Positions 1 through 12,387 are shown, counted from the first letter of the stretch. The stretch: 64,000 nucleotides of DNA from Cheilinus undulatus (GCF_018320785.1 NC_054873.1:23216196-23280195); one strand, 5' to 3'. Notes: a model not told the origin generated them from the sequence alone. Numbers and translations are program-made.

Positions 1-1001
1 AAAGAATAAGGGAGATTATCCTGTTTTCCAGCCTTGTTTTCTAAAATATAGATTACTTTTAAAGCTCCTGTGAAGAGTTTAAACTTGAAATTTCTGAATT
101 TAACATTAACATTCCTCTGTGAGCTTTAAAAGTGACAAAGATCACTACTTACAGTACTGAATATTTGTTTGTACTTATGCCTAAGTATGCCTAAAACTGC
201 TGCAGAGGGGTAGGTGCCAGACTAATTAAAGCTCCTGTGAGATGTTTTTTTGTAATGTTGATTTTAGCGCCCACCCTGTGAACAAAATCATATACCTCAT
301 CTCTTTGCTCATATTTCCTGTACATGTGTACATAAAACAAGTGTTTTATGTTGAAAATCTCATATGTATTTGTTGCAAACCTCAAACGTACAACTCACAG
401 TAAATCTTTAGTATGGTTTCAGGAATTAAAACTCACTGAATACAATCTTCAGTCTTTATGTTGATGGGCTGGTTTACTTTCTTAGTTCATCAGAATCAAT
501 TTCCACTACAATTAGTCCCCTAGTTAGAGATGTATTTTGCTGTGAAATAAAGCAGGATGAGATTTTTTTCAGTAACCACTACCTACACATCTACAGGACA
601 AAGTCAATCAAGATATTAGGTACAAATTTGTACACAGAGGTTCTCATTGACTGGATCCAGTGTTCCTCACAGGAGCTTTTATATTAGCTTTTTTGTCTTA
701 CAAGAACACAATCAATTAATTAAATGAAGTTGGAGAAAAAACGTAGAATGAGGTACAAAAAACAACTTGCCTTGGCCAGAGCCAGGATTTCATTTTAATA
801 TTTAATGCCATATTAATAATTCCCAGTCTGTTTACTCTTTATGTTTCTATATGCATAATGATGCATCTGGTCAGAATAAAGGTCTGTATCTGTGATATTC
901 TTCAGTAATATGAGAGAACTGTGGTTGTGGTGTGGATGTTTTGTATGCTGGACTGAGTGTGAGATATGAAGCCCTGAGGCCCTGATCTCTCTCCCCTGCA
1001 G
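1..1001. other. stra6 intron, no exon recognised
   Basis: AT-rich sequence with no convincing splice-bounded coding segment. It ends in a good pyrimidine-rich acceptor at 1000-1001, so it is most simply part of the intron upstream of the first visible stra6 exon. Confidence 0.6.
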
Positions 1002-4000
1002 GCATGATGATCCAGACCCTGGTGTTCTTCCTCTGTCTCCTGGTTGCTGTCTTCCTCATCATCATACCCATCTTGTACCAACAGAATCTGATCCTCTTTC
1101 AGATCCTGTTGAGCATGTGGTAAGCATCATCGTACCTCTTACTCATCACATCTCTGTGTATGATGACTATGTGTCTTAGCCATGATTAGCAGGTTTATCA
1201 TGTGCTACAAGAATGTTGAAACTTTAGTTTTGTTGATTTTTATTAAGTTTTCATAGAATAAACTCTGCAGGTTAAGTCTGTCCAAGTAGATTTAATACTT
1301 GCTTGGTTCCTGTAACCTTACATTGATACTTTACATGCACAAGTGTTAGCTTTTTCTCAGTTATTTTGCAATTGTTCTGACTTTTCTGAATGTTTTCAGG
1401 CCCTTCTGGCTGATGATTATCTTGGCTGTGTTGGTTCAGCACATTACTGGCAGGTTTTGCTTCATCAAAAAAGCAGGAGGCACAAGAGACCTTGACAACA
1501 GGTGATTGTTTCTATTTGTTACCATGTATTGTCTCCTGTATTCAGTTATTAAATTTGCCACAAAGCTGTATCATAATCTTTTGTTTTTGATTCGTTCTTT
1601 CTGTTTTTCTAGGGGTAATCTATTCCTGCTTACTTACCTGCTGTTTCCAGTCAACGTCCTGATTGGGGTGCTGCTGGCGGTGTGGCGAATGATCATCACA
1701 GCCCTGTACAACATTGTCCACATGGGACGTATGGATATCAGCCTTCTTAACCGCAGTGTGGAGGCTTTTGACCCAGGTAAAATAAGATAATATCTACATT
1801 TATTTGTCTACCTTCTATTTGTTTTTTAGGGCTGACACCAATGTTTAAAACAGTCATTTTGGGGTAGGATGGATTTAGCTCAGTTGGTAGAGCAGTTGTC
1901 CGGAAACGAAGGTTATAGTCCTTGACGCACTGGTCGTGGTTCCTGGTCTCTGCGCTGTCAAGTGCATGTCTTCCTCCATTCTCTCTCCTCATATTTCCTG
2001 TCTCTCTTCAGCTGTCATATCGGAGTAAAGGCAAGAAGTCAGAAAAATATTATATAAAGAAAAAAATACCTAAGCAACTTACTGATAGAGATGTTTTTTT
2101 AATAACTTCTGTAGGAGTAACACTCCTGCTTAACCAGAATGTTCTCCCATGTTTGACCATGAAAACAGATCAGTTTGTGTTTTGTCTGACATGTGATTTC
2201 CTCTGCCCAGTAGAAAGTTTATTTGATTTAGCAGTTAAATATACCAGATACCAGATCAGCATTGCATTGATTGAACACAACAGATGAACATTTTCTACTG
2301 ATATCTACAGTATCACTGGTATCTACAGCCACAGTATTTGGTGATGGCCTGTGTTTATCAGCAGAGCCGATACCTACCTATACAAATGTCAAACTGGTGC
2401 ATTGGTGCATTCCTTGTCTTCAGAGAATTCATTTTGTTTCATACCCCTCGTGCACATTCACTATATTGCCAAAAGTATTCACTCACCCATCCAAATAATT
2501 GAAATCAGGTGTTCCAATCACTTCCATGGCCACAGGTGTACAAAATTAAGCACCTAGGCATGCAGGCTGTTTCTTAAAACATTTGTGAAAGACTGGGTTG
2601 CTCTCAGGAGCTCAGAGAATTCCAGCGTGATAGGATGCCACCTGTGCAACAAGTCCAGTTGTGAAATTTCCTTGCTCCTAAATATTCCACAGTCAACTGT
2701 CAGTGGTATTATAACAAAATGGAAGCGATTAGGAACGACAGCAACTCAGCCACCAAGTGGTAGGCCACGTAGAACAGTGTGTAGAGAGCCTCATGGAATG
2801 AGTTTCCAAGGCTGAGCAGCTGCATCCAAGCCATACATCATCAAGTGTGATGCAAAGCGTCAGATGCAGTGGTTTAAAGCATGCCAAGTGGAGGGGGGAT
2901 TATGGTGTGGGGTTGTTTTCAGGACCTGGGCTTGGCCCCTTAATTCCAATGAAAGGAACTTTGAATGCTTTAACATACCAAGAGATTTTGGACATTTCCA
3001 TGCTCCCAGCTTTATGGGAACAGTTTGGGGATGGCCCCTTCCTGTTCCAACATGACTGTGCACCAGTGCACAAAGCAAGGTCCATAAAGACATGGATGAG
3101 AGAGTTTGGTGTGAATGAACCTGACTGGCCTGCACAGAGTCCTGAACTCAACCCGATAGAACACCTTTGGGATGAACAAGAGCAGAGACTGAGAGCCACG
3201 CCTTCTTGTCCAACATCAGTGTGTGACCTCACAAATGCGCTTCTGGAAGAATGGTCAAAAATTCTCATAAACACTCTCCTAAACCTTGTGGAAAGCCTTC
3301 CCAGAAGAGTTGAAGCTGTTATAGCTGCAAAGGCTGGACCGACATCATATTACCCTATGGATTAAGAATGGGATGTCACTTAAGTCCATATGCCAGTGAA
3401 GGCAGGTGAGTGAATACTTTTGGCAATATAGTCTATCTTAACTTTATTTTTTTCTTGTCTTTGCTCTAAATATGTACTTAAATCAAGCATTTAGCTTGAA
3501 TTCAGGCAGGCCACAGAGTCAAGCGCTGCTACAATTGAGATCAGCTGATCTGCAAGTCCTCATCAGCTGACAGCCAACTGATGTGCTCTAATCATGCCAT
3601 TGGCTAACCGCACTCAGGCTGCCTTATTTAAGCTGCTCTAGGTTACACTCTGCCGCTCTTTCTGCAAGCTGGTCTTGCAACACTCCTTCCTCCTTCATTT
3701 TGCTTCTTAACTTCATCAATGTCATTCTGTTGTCATTGATGCCTGCTCTGCTCTGATTTTTTTCCTGCTTCTCTCCCTGCCTTAGCCTTTCCTTATCGGC
3801 ACTGGAAGAGCAGGAACATGTGCTGTTCCTGCTTAATGCTTTTTGCATAGGCTTGTGGAAAGGCAGGGGATCTCAGAACTGCCACACCACCAAACATAAA
3901 TAACAGCAATAAATGCTAATTAATAACTAAGTAAAAAAAAATGTATAGCTATAAATCATGTGTGTTTCTGGTCAAAGTGGTCCTGTCTGAAATGAAATTA

Positions 4001-6164
4001 ATAACAATACGATCTTTGCACAAGTGGCTGTAGGAACAGCAATAGTATACTGCTATGGTCAGATTTCTTGACCAGACCAAAGCATGTGTTGAAATATAAA
4101 AAACAACTATGTTATTTATTGCATTGATATTCATACTTTAAACAAATGTTAGATTTTCCTGCTGTTTTTCTCTTCATAAAATTGCAAATATATTCACTGG
4201 TATTAACATTGTGCTCCTACCTTTGTAGATGCCTCTGTTTTTTCTCTCTCTCACTGTGGAGGCTTAAAGAGAAGCAATTTTCCATGAGCAAATGCACTTC
4301 TACTGATCCCACTTAGAGGCCAGAAATGGGTATCCTATCCACTTTACCCTGCCTGCAGCTCACTGCAGCTCCTATTAGATCTGTATTCTGGGCACGTGAC
4401 TGTAACTGTAATTGCACACGATTGCTGAAAATGGCTGCAGATTTAAGACATCTGTTGTCAGGAAAAGCAGGTGGTTAAAAAAGAGGTGTGATTGTATGGC
4501 CATTATGTATGATCACCTCGAAGCCAATATGAGGTGTAGCCCTATGTGTTTATTGCTTCTGCCCAGTCATAGTTACCCCTCCTCTCTCTCTCAGCCTACC
4601 GCTGCTATGCTCATTATCTGAAGATTGAGGTGAGCCAGTCCCACCCAGTGATGAAGGCGTTCTGTGGGGTGTTGCTGCAGTCTGTGGGCCAGGAGAGCAA
4701 CTCTGCACAGAGGTCACGGGATGCTGAAGAGGGTCTGTAGCACAAGACTCACCTCACACTACTTTCAGATAGAGCTGATGAGTCAGATTACAATGATGGG
4801 TACTGTCAGTTCAGTGTGTTCAGAGCAAAATCTGAGGATTATTTTAAAATGTTTTTCTGTTTTCAACACCAAAAGAACCCCAACACCTAAAAAACCTATA
4901 TTAAAAAAAGTTTCCTGCTGCAATAAGTATATTATACTTAATCTGCATATGTTTATGGGATGTAAGAATATGCGAACAAAAACATCACTGATGTTGTTTC
5001 TTAATCTTTTCCAGACAACACTGCAAATCTACCGCACAGACACACAGGATGCGTACATACAGCTTTGGCTGCACATGCATGTAATACATTAATAGGATCA
5101 ATTCAGTGAGGGTTTCAGTTTTTAATAATAGACTGAAAAATAAAGCATATCCTGCCTTCTTTTTAAAGACAAACAGTGTGTCCATATCTTATCATAGCCA
5201 TAAAGTCAGCGGGACATTTTTAATTTCTCCAGGGAGGTTTAGTATTCAGCAGCAGGTCACTGTAACACATAATCAGATCATAACACTATCTTGCACGCGC
5301 TGAAGAAATGAGAAAGAGAGCTAGGCGGTTCTGATTTAATATGTCAGGAACAAATTGAGTCACACTGTGGAATAATTTACAGCCCTGCTGCTGGTCTCAA
5401 TCAAATCTGTCATAAATGTTCAGCTGTCCTTCTGCCATGCCCACACTTGCCTGAGCCTCAGACTCTGTTACCAACACACAATCTAGTCCTACAAGCTGGT
5501 AAAAGTGATGCATTGTTTTCAGCTAGAGAGAAACCAGACTGAGGTGGTCTGCAGAGATATTTGATGTTGCTTGTTTGCACCCACAGAACAATGCAGTATC
5601 AGGAATAATCTTTTGTAATACACAGATTAGCTCTTAAGTAGCTGATTACACAGATGAGCTATGCTAATTGTCTGCTTCGCATTCATGTGGCCCAGGAGGT
5701 TTAAGCTTTCAGAGCGTTAAAGGCGAGCCCAATATGCTCCTACCACACTTAGAGGATTAGACTATGATTACTTTCTATTATTACTCTCTGTTGTACCCAA
5801 CTGGTCCTGGGTGCCCTTAAAAGAGTCCTTTCTCATTTCAGTTGAGATAAAAAAAAAAAAAAAAATTTGCTCTTGTGAGTATGTGACATACCATCAGAGC
5901 TATCATGATGTCTTTGTGTCCTCAGGGATCCAGCTGGTTCAGCAGGAGAAGAAACAACACAAACTGTCCAGCGCCAAGAGGGCCCGCAGGCACTGGCAGC
6001 TCCTCTACACCCTGGTCAACAACCCCTCCCTGGTGGGCACCAGGAAGCACTTCCAGTGTCAGAGCGCAGAAAGCTTTCTGAATGGAAGTCTCAACCGCAG
6101 CGCCAAGGACGTTACCAACAAGGAAGCAGGGACCAAGGAGATAGAGGCTGCTGCCAGCAACTGA
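1002..6164 (+). CDS. stra6: STRA6 retinol-binding-protein receptor, C-terminal part (gene starts left of window)
   Basis: Five coding exons are read at 1002-1119, 1400-1501, 1613-1776, 4595-4732 and 5926-6164. All junctions are GT-AG and in phase, giving about 250 residues to a TGA. STRA6 is a plasma-membrane receptor that takes retinol from serum RBP and moves it into the cell. The first three exons encode hydrophobic segments ([50 protein letters not shown]) followed by [10 protein letters not shown], close to human HMGRVDLSLL. The fourth carries [16 protein letters not shown], nearly identical to human [16 protein letters not shown]. The last exon is the cytoplasmic tail, basic and containing [12 protein letters not shown]. 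In the family this C-terminal region includes the calmodulin-binding and SH2-docking segments. The 2.8-kb intron before 4595 carries a SINE-like and a Tc1-like insertion. No further stra6 exon was recognised in 1-1001. Recognition is by remembered human sequence. Confidence 0.93.
1866..2060 (+). repeat. tRNA-headed SINE in stra6 intron
   Basis: A pol III A-box match (TAGCTCAGTTGG, 1875-1886) is followed by a degraded B box around 1911-1921. A CT-rich body of the kind ending in fish SINEs then runs up to an A-rich tail near 2030-2060. The head does not fold into a full tRNA and the B box is mutated, so it is a retroposed copy and not a tRNA gene. A related copy lies at about 47300-47470. The edges are approximate. 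Confidence 0.7.
2461..3431 (+). mobile_element. Tc1-like DNA transposon, internally deleted
   Basis: The ends are perfect inverted repeats of about 27 bp (2461-2487 and 3405-3431, beginning CTATATTGCCAAAAGTATTC). Between them are two parts of a Tc1 transposase in different frames. One is an N-terminal DNA-binding part at 2585-2815 ([19 protein letters not shown]). The other is a C-terminal DDE part at 2847-3365 with [10 protein letters not shown] and [16 protein letters not shown]. At 971 bp it is a few hundred bases shorter than a full Tc1 element. The N- and C-terminal parts are joined by at least two internal deletions, which remove the region that should hold the first catalytic Asp. The copy is non-autonomous. 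The sequence closely resembles a family common in teleosts. Confidence 0.92.
3432..4594. other. stra6 intron remainder
   Basis: This is intronic sequence between the Tc1 copy and the exon at 4595. The stretch 3510-3900 is less AT-rich than its surroundings and looks like part of an old interspersed repeat, but I could not assign it to a family. The intron ends in a CT-rich tract and an AG at 4593-4594. Confidence 0.4.
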
Positions 6165-6914
6165 ACCTGAATGTGGCCCTGATTCAGGATCGGCTGCAGA
6201 GTCTCTTTTGGTTTGGGGGAAATTGTGCAGCCATATAATGTGTCCATACCTGCTGTAAACGTGGTTAAATAAGTGCACTTTTTGGTCAGTGCTACATGTA
6301 GAGGTATTAACGAAGCCTTCTCTGTTGGAGGGCTGTGAGTTCACTTTGTGCTATTCGTGTTTCTTTTGTTTGTGTGTCTGGACCACAATCTGCCACCTGA
6401 GGACGGCTTATGTGGCACTGACCTCCTGTCCACACTAATGATTCTTTAGGAAAAGCACTTATTCCATATCTTCTCAAATGTGCTGGTATCTTTATAAAGA
6501 GTAGATAATGCAGGTTTGTTGTTGCCCAAACTAAAAACGTGAACGACCAGTTCACTGAAGCATCCTTTGAAGGAGGGTTTTAAAATGTAGAGCATTTCAC
6601 TATTTATGAAGACACATAATGAGCTGCTTTCGTAGGCTGCGTAAAACATTTATTTTTTCAATTGTACACAATTTGTGAGAATTAGTAATAACCTGTGGAA
6701 TATGATCTAGGAATCAAATGAAACTGTTTGTATTTTCTGTTTTATTAGTAGATCTTTAAGGAGAAACCACTTGCTGCTTCCACTGTTTTCTTACTATTGT
6801 CCATGGTGTCTGATATTCACCAGCACTGCAGCGTTTGTCTCTGGATTTACAAAAAAAAAGTTGACTTTAAAGTGAAAATTTCTACGTCTGAATATGCCCT
6901 CTGATCACTGTGAA

Positions 6915-6920
6915 AATAAA
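6915..6920 (+). promoter_or_regulatory. stra6: stra6 poly(A) signal
   Basis: AATAAA lies about 750 bases after the stra6 stop, with T-rich sequence just downstream. This marks the probable end of a roughly 770-base 3' UTR. The next gene, islr2, reads toward it. Confidence 0.7.
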
Positions 6921-7328
6921 ACTGAAACAATTATTTTTTTCCCTCTTTATCTCTCTTATAAAAGGATGAAGGTAATAACAAAGGAGGGCTTTATGATGAC
7001 CACCTTACTGACGTGTGGCATTTTTTCTGCACTTCATTCATAAACACAAATTATTATCATTAGTAACTGATTGTTTTTTTTTTTTTTTTAGAATGCAACG
7101 ATTGAGGCTGCTATCATAAAATGCATTAAAAATTGACCACACACGTCAGTCTTTTATTATAGCTCCTTGCTAGTGCTATCAAATCCTGTTTGACGCCATT
7201 TGTTCGATTTTGTCAACAGAAAAAAATAATGTAGCAGAATTATTTAGGGTTTTTTCTTTTAAAATTAAACCCTAACCTAACGGTCAATGAAAAACAAAAC
7301 ACAGGAAAAGACGTTTGAATTGTAATGT

Positions 7329-8474
7329 TTTATTAATTCCACGTACATAAAATAATATAAAAAAAATCCTGGAAAGGTCACGGGTGCTTTTTTTGATTCG
7401 TTATACAACAGTTCACAAAAAACTCACCATATGCATCAGATTACATCAGAAGACAGTGAAGCCGGACACTCGGACGCGCCCTTTTTGTTAAAGCTTCATA
7501 GAAAATTACCGTCATTAAAAAAAGCGAATAATTTCATTTCACATGGCATTACATCACGTTGACAGTAACAACTACAGTCCTCTATAGACTACACTAAGAA
7601 AAACCACACAAGGAAATACGTGTGACATGCCATGAACATTGTAAAAAGCGAGAGTAGTAGGCTGTAGGCAGCACCCGTCGATAAAAGAGGTTTAAGTCGC
7701 ATATTTTTAAAGCCTTACGTTACGTCAAACCACATTTTTGTTGGTAAATTATCTGGAATTTCCTATCGAGCACGACACAAGTGAGAGTGAAATTTCCATT
7801 TAGGAAGCATAACACGGCGGGCAGGTGAGGCGCAATAACACCTAATTTCTACATTTCGACTAATTATTGTATCAAAATCCGTCTTTTATGAAGCGACTCT
7901 AGCTCCAAACAGTCGAAGCAAGCCTGAGAAATAGCCTCAAAAGTTTAATTTTTCTTTTATCCCTGAAAAAAGCACAAAAATTAAAAGAGCAGTCATCCCT
8001 GGATGTTACTGTGTTTAAAATTGCTTTTTAACATTTGGCACATTTTATTAATCCCTTCTTGTGCTCATGAAAACAGTTATTGATTTCTTTAGCATAACAG
8101 TTTTAAACTCACGCGGTACCCTGGAGAGCTCCGCGTTCGCGCACTACTTTTTGGCGCCTCTCTGTGCCCATCCGCGCCTGTGCTGTAAACAAGTTGCTGC
8201 TCTTAGGTCACTTTGAGGTCTCATAAACTGTAAATAAAAGTGTGCTCGCGCTGTAAACTTTATGTCGCTTTTTAAACCTTACAGAAGACTACAGATGTCA
8301 CACGAATTAAGTCACAATCTCAAGTGATTGACGGTCTGAGGTAAAAAAAGAAATTGAAGATACACTTTGATTTGAACCCTTCACGTGTAGTAATGGTGGG
8401 TGAATTACCTGCTTGAATGTAGGCTACGTAAAAAATAAAATATTGTACAATCTCCTCGCAGACTTGGGTTGATC
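7329..8474 (-). other. islr2: islr2 3' UTR and poly(A) signal
   Basis: On the minus strand an AATAAA (TTTATT at 7329-7334) lies about 1.1 kb beyond the islr2 stop. The sequence between has no open frame of note and is taken as 3' UTR. The interval 6921-7328 between the stra6 and islr2 signals holds only AT-rich spacer with a T run near 7073-7091, so the two genes are tail to tail. Confidence 0.6.
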
Positions 8475-10619
8475 TCAGCGGCTCGGCTGCTTGTAGTTCC
8501 CGTTGATCTCCTCGGAGATGTTGACCGCCTCCGCGCCCAGCGGTAACCTGTCACTGTACTCCGAGCCCACCTCGAACTCCTCCGGGTTGGTTTTGGATGA
8601 CGATCCGGGGATGGACTCTGTCACCACGCTTCCTTCTGCCTCCCCCTCCTCCTCACCGTCTCCCTCCTCTCCCTCTCTCTCGGCCTCCCCCTCCCCCTCA
8701 CTTGGGTTGAAGGTTTTTTCAGACTCCACAAAAGACGCCCTGCGATCAAACTCAGTCATTTGTTTCTCCATCTGATCCGGGTTCTGAGCCCTCATGATGA
8801 GCTTGTAGGTCTTCCCCTGGTATTTGTAGAGCAGGTGGCAGCAGGTGGCTCCCAGTAAGGGGACGGTGGCCAAACCCAGGAGGAAAATGCTGACCACTAC
8901 GATGATGAGGAGGGAGGGGATCTTCTTCCTGGTTGTGAAAACTACTTGCACCTGACAGTCCTGCCCCCCATAAGTGAGGCAGAGGGTGTAATTGGTGCCT
9001 GGCTGTAAACCATGGAACCTGTAGGCATTAACCCCCTCCTCTATGTTGGACCACTGCACCACAGAGTGTCCTTTTCCTGTATTCACACAGAGGTAGAGCA
9101 TGTCTAATGTGGTTTTACTGTTTGATGACTGGTACAGACCCATGGGCTCTTGAATCACCATTTCCTGGTTTTCATTTTGACTCAGATGCAGGTTAGATTT
9201 ACTGCTGGGCAGCTGCAGTGGATTCAGCTGTACTTTGGCCTCTGTCTCTGACACTTCTAGTGCGATAACCCCAAAATCAAAAGTGTACTGCTTCAGGTCA
9301 TCCAGGCTCAAGTTAAAGGCGTGGTTTGAGATGTACTCACTGCTGTCTCTCACTCCACACTTGCTTGCAAAAGTGGGGCCTTTTGGAAACCCACCGTTCT
9401 TCTCTGGGTCTACACTTTTGTCTGATGATTCTTCAGGAGTGACCTTTGTCCTCTCTTCAGTCTTGCTCCTGTTGATCACATTGTTTTTGGAGGTCTTTGG
9501 GTCTGAGGGCTTTTTAATTGAAGGGCGGGTCTTGTCTGGTGTAGAAGCAGGGATTTGGTCAATGGCATGTTTCTGGCTGGCTGCCATAGACACCCTAACG
9601 CTGCTCTCAGTCTTGCCTAAATCATTCACCGCAGTGCAGCTGTAGTTTCCATCCTCCCTTTTACTCAGCCGAGGGATGATGATGGAGCCGTTCCGAAAGA
9701 CGAGAAATTGAGTGTTGGTTGTTTTGTCATTAATTGGTGCATCATTTATCACTCCATCAGAGGGCAGAGGGAAAAGGTAGTCCTGATTCCCTGCAGTGAT
9801 CTCCCAGCTGACCTGAGGTTTAGGGCTTCCTGTTGTCTCACAATTTAACACTACCATGAATCCCTCATACAGCTCAGTGTTCTCAATGTCAGGCTGGGAC
9901 GTTATTGTGACAGAAGGGGCCGTGCACACCAGTTGGGGGATATTTGTAACCTGTGTGCCTCTCAGGTGCTCAGGAGAATCACATACAATGGAGTTTGGCT
10001 CAGGGACAGAGATCTTAGTGGTTGCGATCCAGTCCCTCAGCCACTCCAGGCTGCAGGAGCAGGAGAAAGGGTTGTTAAAGATCTGAAGGTGAGACATGGA
10101 GGAGAGAGCACTGAATGTCCCCTGCACAATGGTGGTGAATTTATTGTTGTTTATTCGCAGCGACCTGAGGTCTTTGAGCGTGGCGAATGCATCCTTTGGA
10201 AGATTTATCATCTCATTGTTGTTCATTTTCAGGAGCTGCAGGGCTGTGAGGTTGTGCAGATCCTCCCAGGGAAAGTTCACAATTTTGTTGTAGCTGATAT
10301 CCAGGTTTCGGAGCTGGATCAGAGGGGCCAAGGTGTCCGTCTCAATAGTGACGATCTCATTGTGAGCCAGCCAGAGAGAGGTGACCTGGGTGATGTTGAC
10401 GAAGCTTTTGCTCTTCAGTAATTTGATCTTGTTGGCAGAAAGGCTCACAGTGGTCACATTGGAGGGGAGGCCCACAGGTACCACCAGCAGGTCTTTGTAA
10501 GCACAGTCAGCAAACTGGTGGGCAAATTTGTCCTGGCAGCTGCAGAGCTCAGGACAGCTCTGAACAATGCCAATCATACAAATCCACAAGGCGAGGAGCT
10601 GCAGGAGCTGTCCAGCCAT
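8475..10619 (-). CDS. islr2: ISLR2/LINX, LRR and Ig domain membrane protein
   Basis: One uninterrupted coding exon of 714 aa (human about 745). ISLR2 is a neuronal cell-surface protein involved in axon guidance and in neurotrophin and Ret receptor signalling. The start is placed at the Met at 10617-10619. It follows an intron acceptor (AG at 10629-10630), begins a clear signal peptide (MAGQLLQLLALWICMIGIVQ), and the frame upstream is intronic. The protein then has an LRRNT cysteine cluster (SCPELCSC), about five leucine-rich repeats (SLWLAHNEI, LQLLKMNNNEM, LRSLRINNNKF), an LRRCT (NPFSCSCSLEWLRDW), an I-set Ig domain ending DGNYSCTAVNDLG, a Ser/Lys-rich linker and a membrane-proximal domain. 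A transmembrane helix (LLIIVVVSIFLLGLATVPLL) is followed by a glutamate-rich tail. The C-terminus AVNISEEINGNYKQPSR matches human AVNIAQEINGNYRQTAG. Confidence 0.97.
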   Translation of the reverse strand: MAGQLLQLLALWICMIGIVQSCPELCSCQDKFAHQFADCAYKDLLVVPVGLPSNVTTVSLSANKIKLLKSKSFVNITQVTSLWLAHNEIVTIETDTLAPLIQLRNLDISYNKIVNFPWEDLHNLTALQLLKMNNNEMINLPKDAFATLKDLRSLRINNNKFTTIVQGTFSALSSMSHLQIFNNPFSCSCSLEWLRDWIATTKISVPEPNSIVCDSPEHLRGTQVTNIPQLVCTAPSVTITSQPDIENTELYEGFMVVLNCETTGSPKPQVSWEITAGNQDYLFPLPSDGVINDAPINDKTTNTQFLVFRNGSIIIPRLSKREDGNYSCTAVNDLGKTESSVRVSMAASQKHAIDQIPASTPDKTRPSIKKPSDPKTSKNNVINRSKTEERTKVTPEESSDKSVDPEKNGGFPKGPTFASKCGVRDSSEYISNHAFNLSLDDLKQYTFDFGVIALEVSETEAKVQLNPLQLPSSKSNLHLSQNENQEMVIQEPMGLYQSSNSKTTLDMLYLCVNTGKGHSVVQWSNIEEGVNAYRFHGLQPGTNYTLCLTYGGQDCQVQVVFTTRKKIPSLLIIVVVSIFLLGLATVPLLGATCCHLLYKYQGKTYKLIMRAQNPDQMEKQMTEFDRRASFVESEKTFNPSEGEGEAEREGEEGDGEEEGEAEGSVVTESIPGSSSKTNPEEFEVGSEYSDRLPLGAEAVNISEEINGNYKQPSR

Positions 10620-10999
10620 TTTCTGCACCTGTAAGAGGCAATAAACAGACATCAGGCAAAGGTTGCAATCACAACAGACACTCATATTGCATCCATTATG
10701 TCCATTACAGTGGCGGAAATGTACTGTGGAAGCTTTTACATCTTATACCAGTTTAGATATATTATCACTGAAATGCTTGTATTGTTTAAAGGTGCATTCA
10801 TGCTATTAAACACAACTCAAAAATGCTTAAAAGACACAAAATCAAACAAAAACAAGACGTAGTGCTGCTGCCCTATATCATGATTTAAACCTCCACGTGC
10901 AAAGCACTGATGGCCAGCCTCAACATGACTCACTTTCTTTAGCAGTTTTGCACATTTACACACTTTACAAAAGCTTATATAGAGGTATGTGAGTCAGTA

Positions 11000-11720
11000 A
11001 TTTCAGGGTCGGTGGGTCTCTGCTGTGCAGCGAGCGCGCGTCTCCACAGTCCGGTGCGTAAAAACAGGCGCTGTCTCTAGTGCTGAAACCTCTGATTTTT
11101 GGAGCTACATGCGAACATTTTATTCTCAGCAAGATCTAAAGTGCAACATTTTTATTATTAGTCTCACGTTGGCATTGCTTTCTGCACTCCTGTACCGATG
11201 CCCTTGTGATACAGTTTCAATTGACCTAAGGGGTGATAATTTCCCTCCAAACCTCTTATAAAGATAACGTTAAATGATTCATTTTTTCACCATTCTAACC
11301 ATAATTGACTTATTAATTACAAAATTGTCTTACCTGTCTGCTGTCAACTTCAATTCTTGTGTCTTTTTAAAATCACAGTCGGAGTTTACAATCCTCAAAA
11401 ACAAGTTTAATGCAGGAAAAAACTCGATTCCTCGAATGTTTTGGATCCTTTCACATGACTTTTGCACACATCGAGGGCTGCAGCGCGGATGAAGGGCGGA
11501 GGGATCATTTTTTTTTACCCGGTGAGACGCTCCTGCAGTCCGAAGGCGCGTTTTCTCTCTCCAGCCCGTGCTGTGGGATCCACTGCGCGTCCCCGTCGCC
11601 ACGGAGCGAGAAAAGGAACCCGTGAACGCGCAGCCTCTCCCATCTCTCTCCTCCTCACTATTAAAGATACAGAAGCTCCGGGTCCTCCACCCTCAAAGAA
11701 AATTCATAATTTAGGATGCG
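11000..11720. promoter_or_regulatory. CpG-richer block upstream of islr2, candidate promoter and first exon
   Basis: The islr2 coding exon starts right after an acceptor, so a non-coding first exon must lie upstream, to its right. The nearest stretch rich in G+C and CpG is 11020-11060 and 11480-11640, in otherwise AT-rich DNA. This is an inference from composition and gene structure only. No TATA box or definite donor was identified. Confidence 0.35.
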
Positions 11721-12387
11721 ATGTTTAATTTATGCCCCCCGACCCCAGCCTAATCTTTGACCTGGTTCGGGTTAGCTTTAGCCTTTTGTCTTTAAATAAA
11801 AACGGGAGTTCACAAACAAAATTACTATTTAACTTTAGTGGTGATACTCCAGCACTGCGGTGAAATAGCGAATATTATTTCGACGGAAAACAAACAAGCA
11901 AAGGAGAAAAAAAGAGTGACAAAAGGAGTCAAACAAAGGAAACCTTTGGTTCATTCAGATTAAGCTATTTGATGCCTTTTTAAATTCGACACCGCTGCTT
12001 GATGGGATTTACTATTAGCTTAGCAAATAGGCTAATATTTTTCACGGAAATACAGGCTAGGAGGAAGAGAACGGAAATAGTTCAAGATAAATGATCAATT
12101 TGTTTTAAATAATCTCCTTAGATTTTTTTAAACTTGTAAAAGCCCGTTGTACCGTCTTTCTCGACATTTTTTATATTTCAAAGACTACAGCCGACAACTA
12201 CTTCACGTTTGTCTTACATTTAAACTAGCACTATTTGCCTTTGTATTCCTTAAATGTCTGTGTCACATGGATCAAGCGTGATAATTTAGTGATACTTTTT
12301 CCTACTCCAATACTGCCCTCTTCTGGTTAACTCAAGTATGAACGCCATGTCTTTAACTCTGCCACAGAAGGGACCACTCGTTTTAGC

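Noticed and set aside
1866-1940. Possible tRNA gene on the plus strand
   Set aside because: The A box is perfect but the B box is mutated, no cloverleaf can be drawn, and a typical SINE body follows.
3510-3900. Stretch with TTATTTAAGCTGC reminiscent of a promoter in a long terminal repeat
   Set aside because: No matching second copy, no clear ends or target duplication, and no element coding sequence nearby; too little to call a fossil LTR.
8503-8775. Ser/Pro-rich open frame opposite the islr2 tail
   Set aside because: It is the reverse strand of the glutamate-rich coding tail.
9933-10421. 162-codon open frame opposite islr2
   Set aside because: It lies entirely antisense to the conserved LRR exon and reads as a shadow of it, with no domain of its own.
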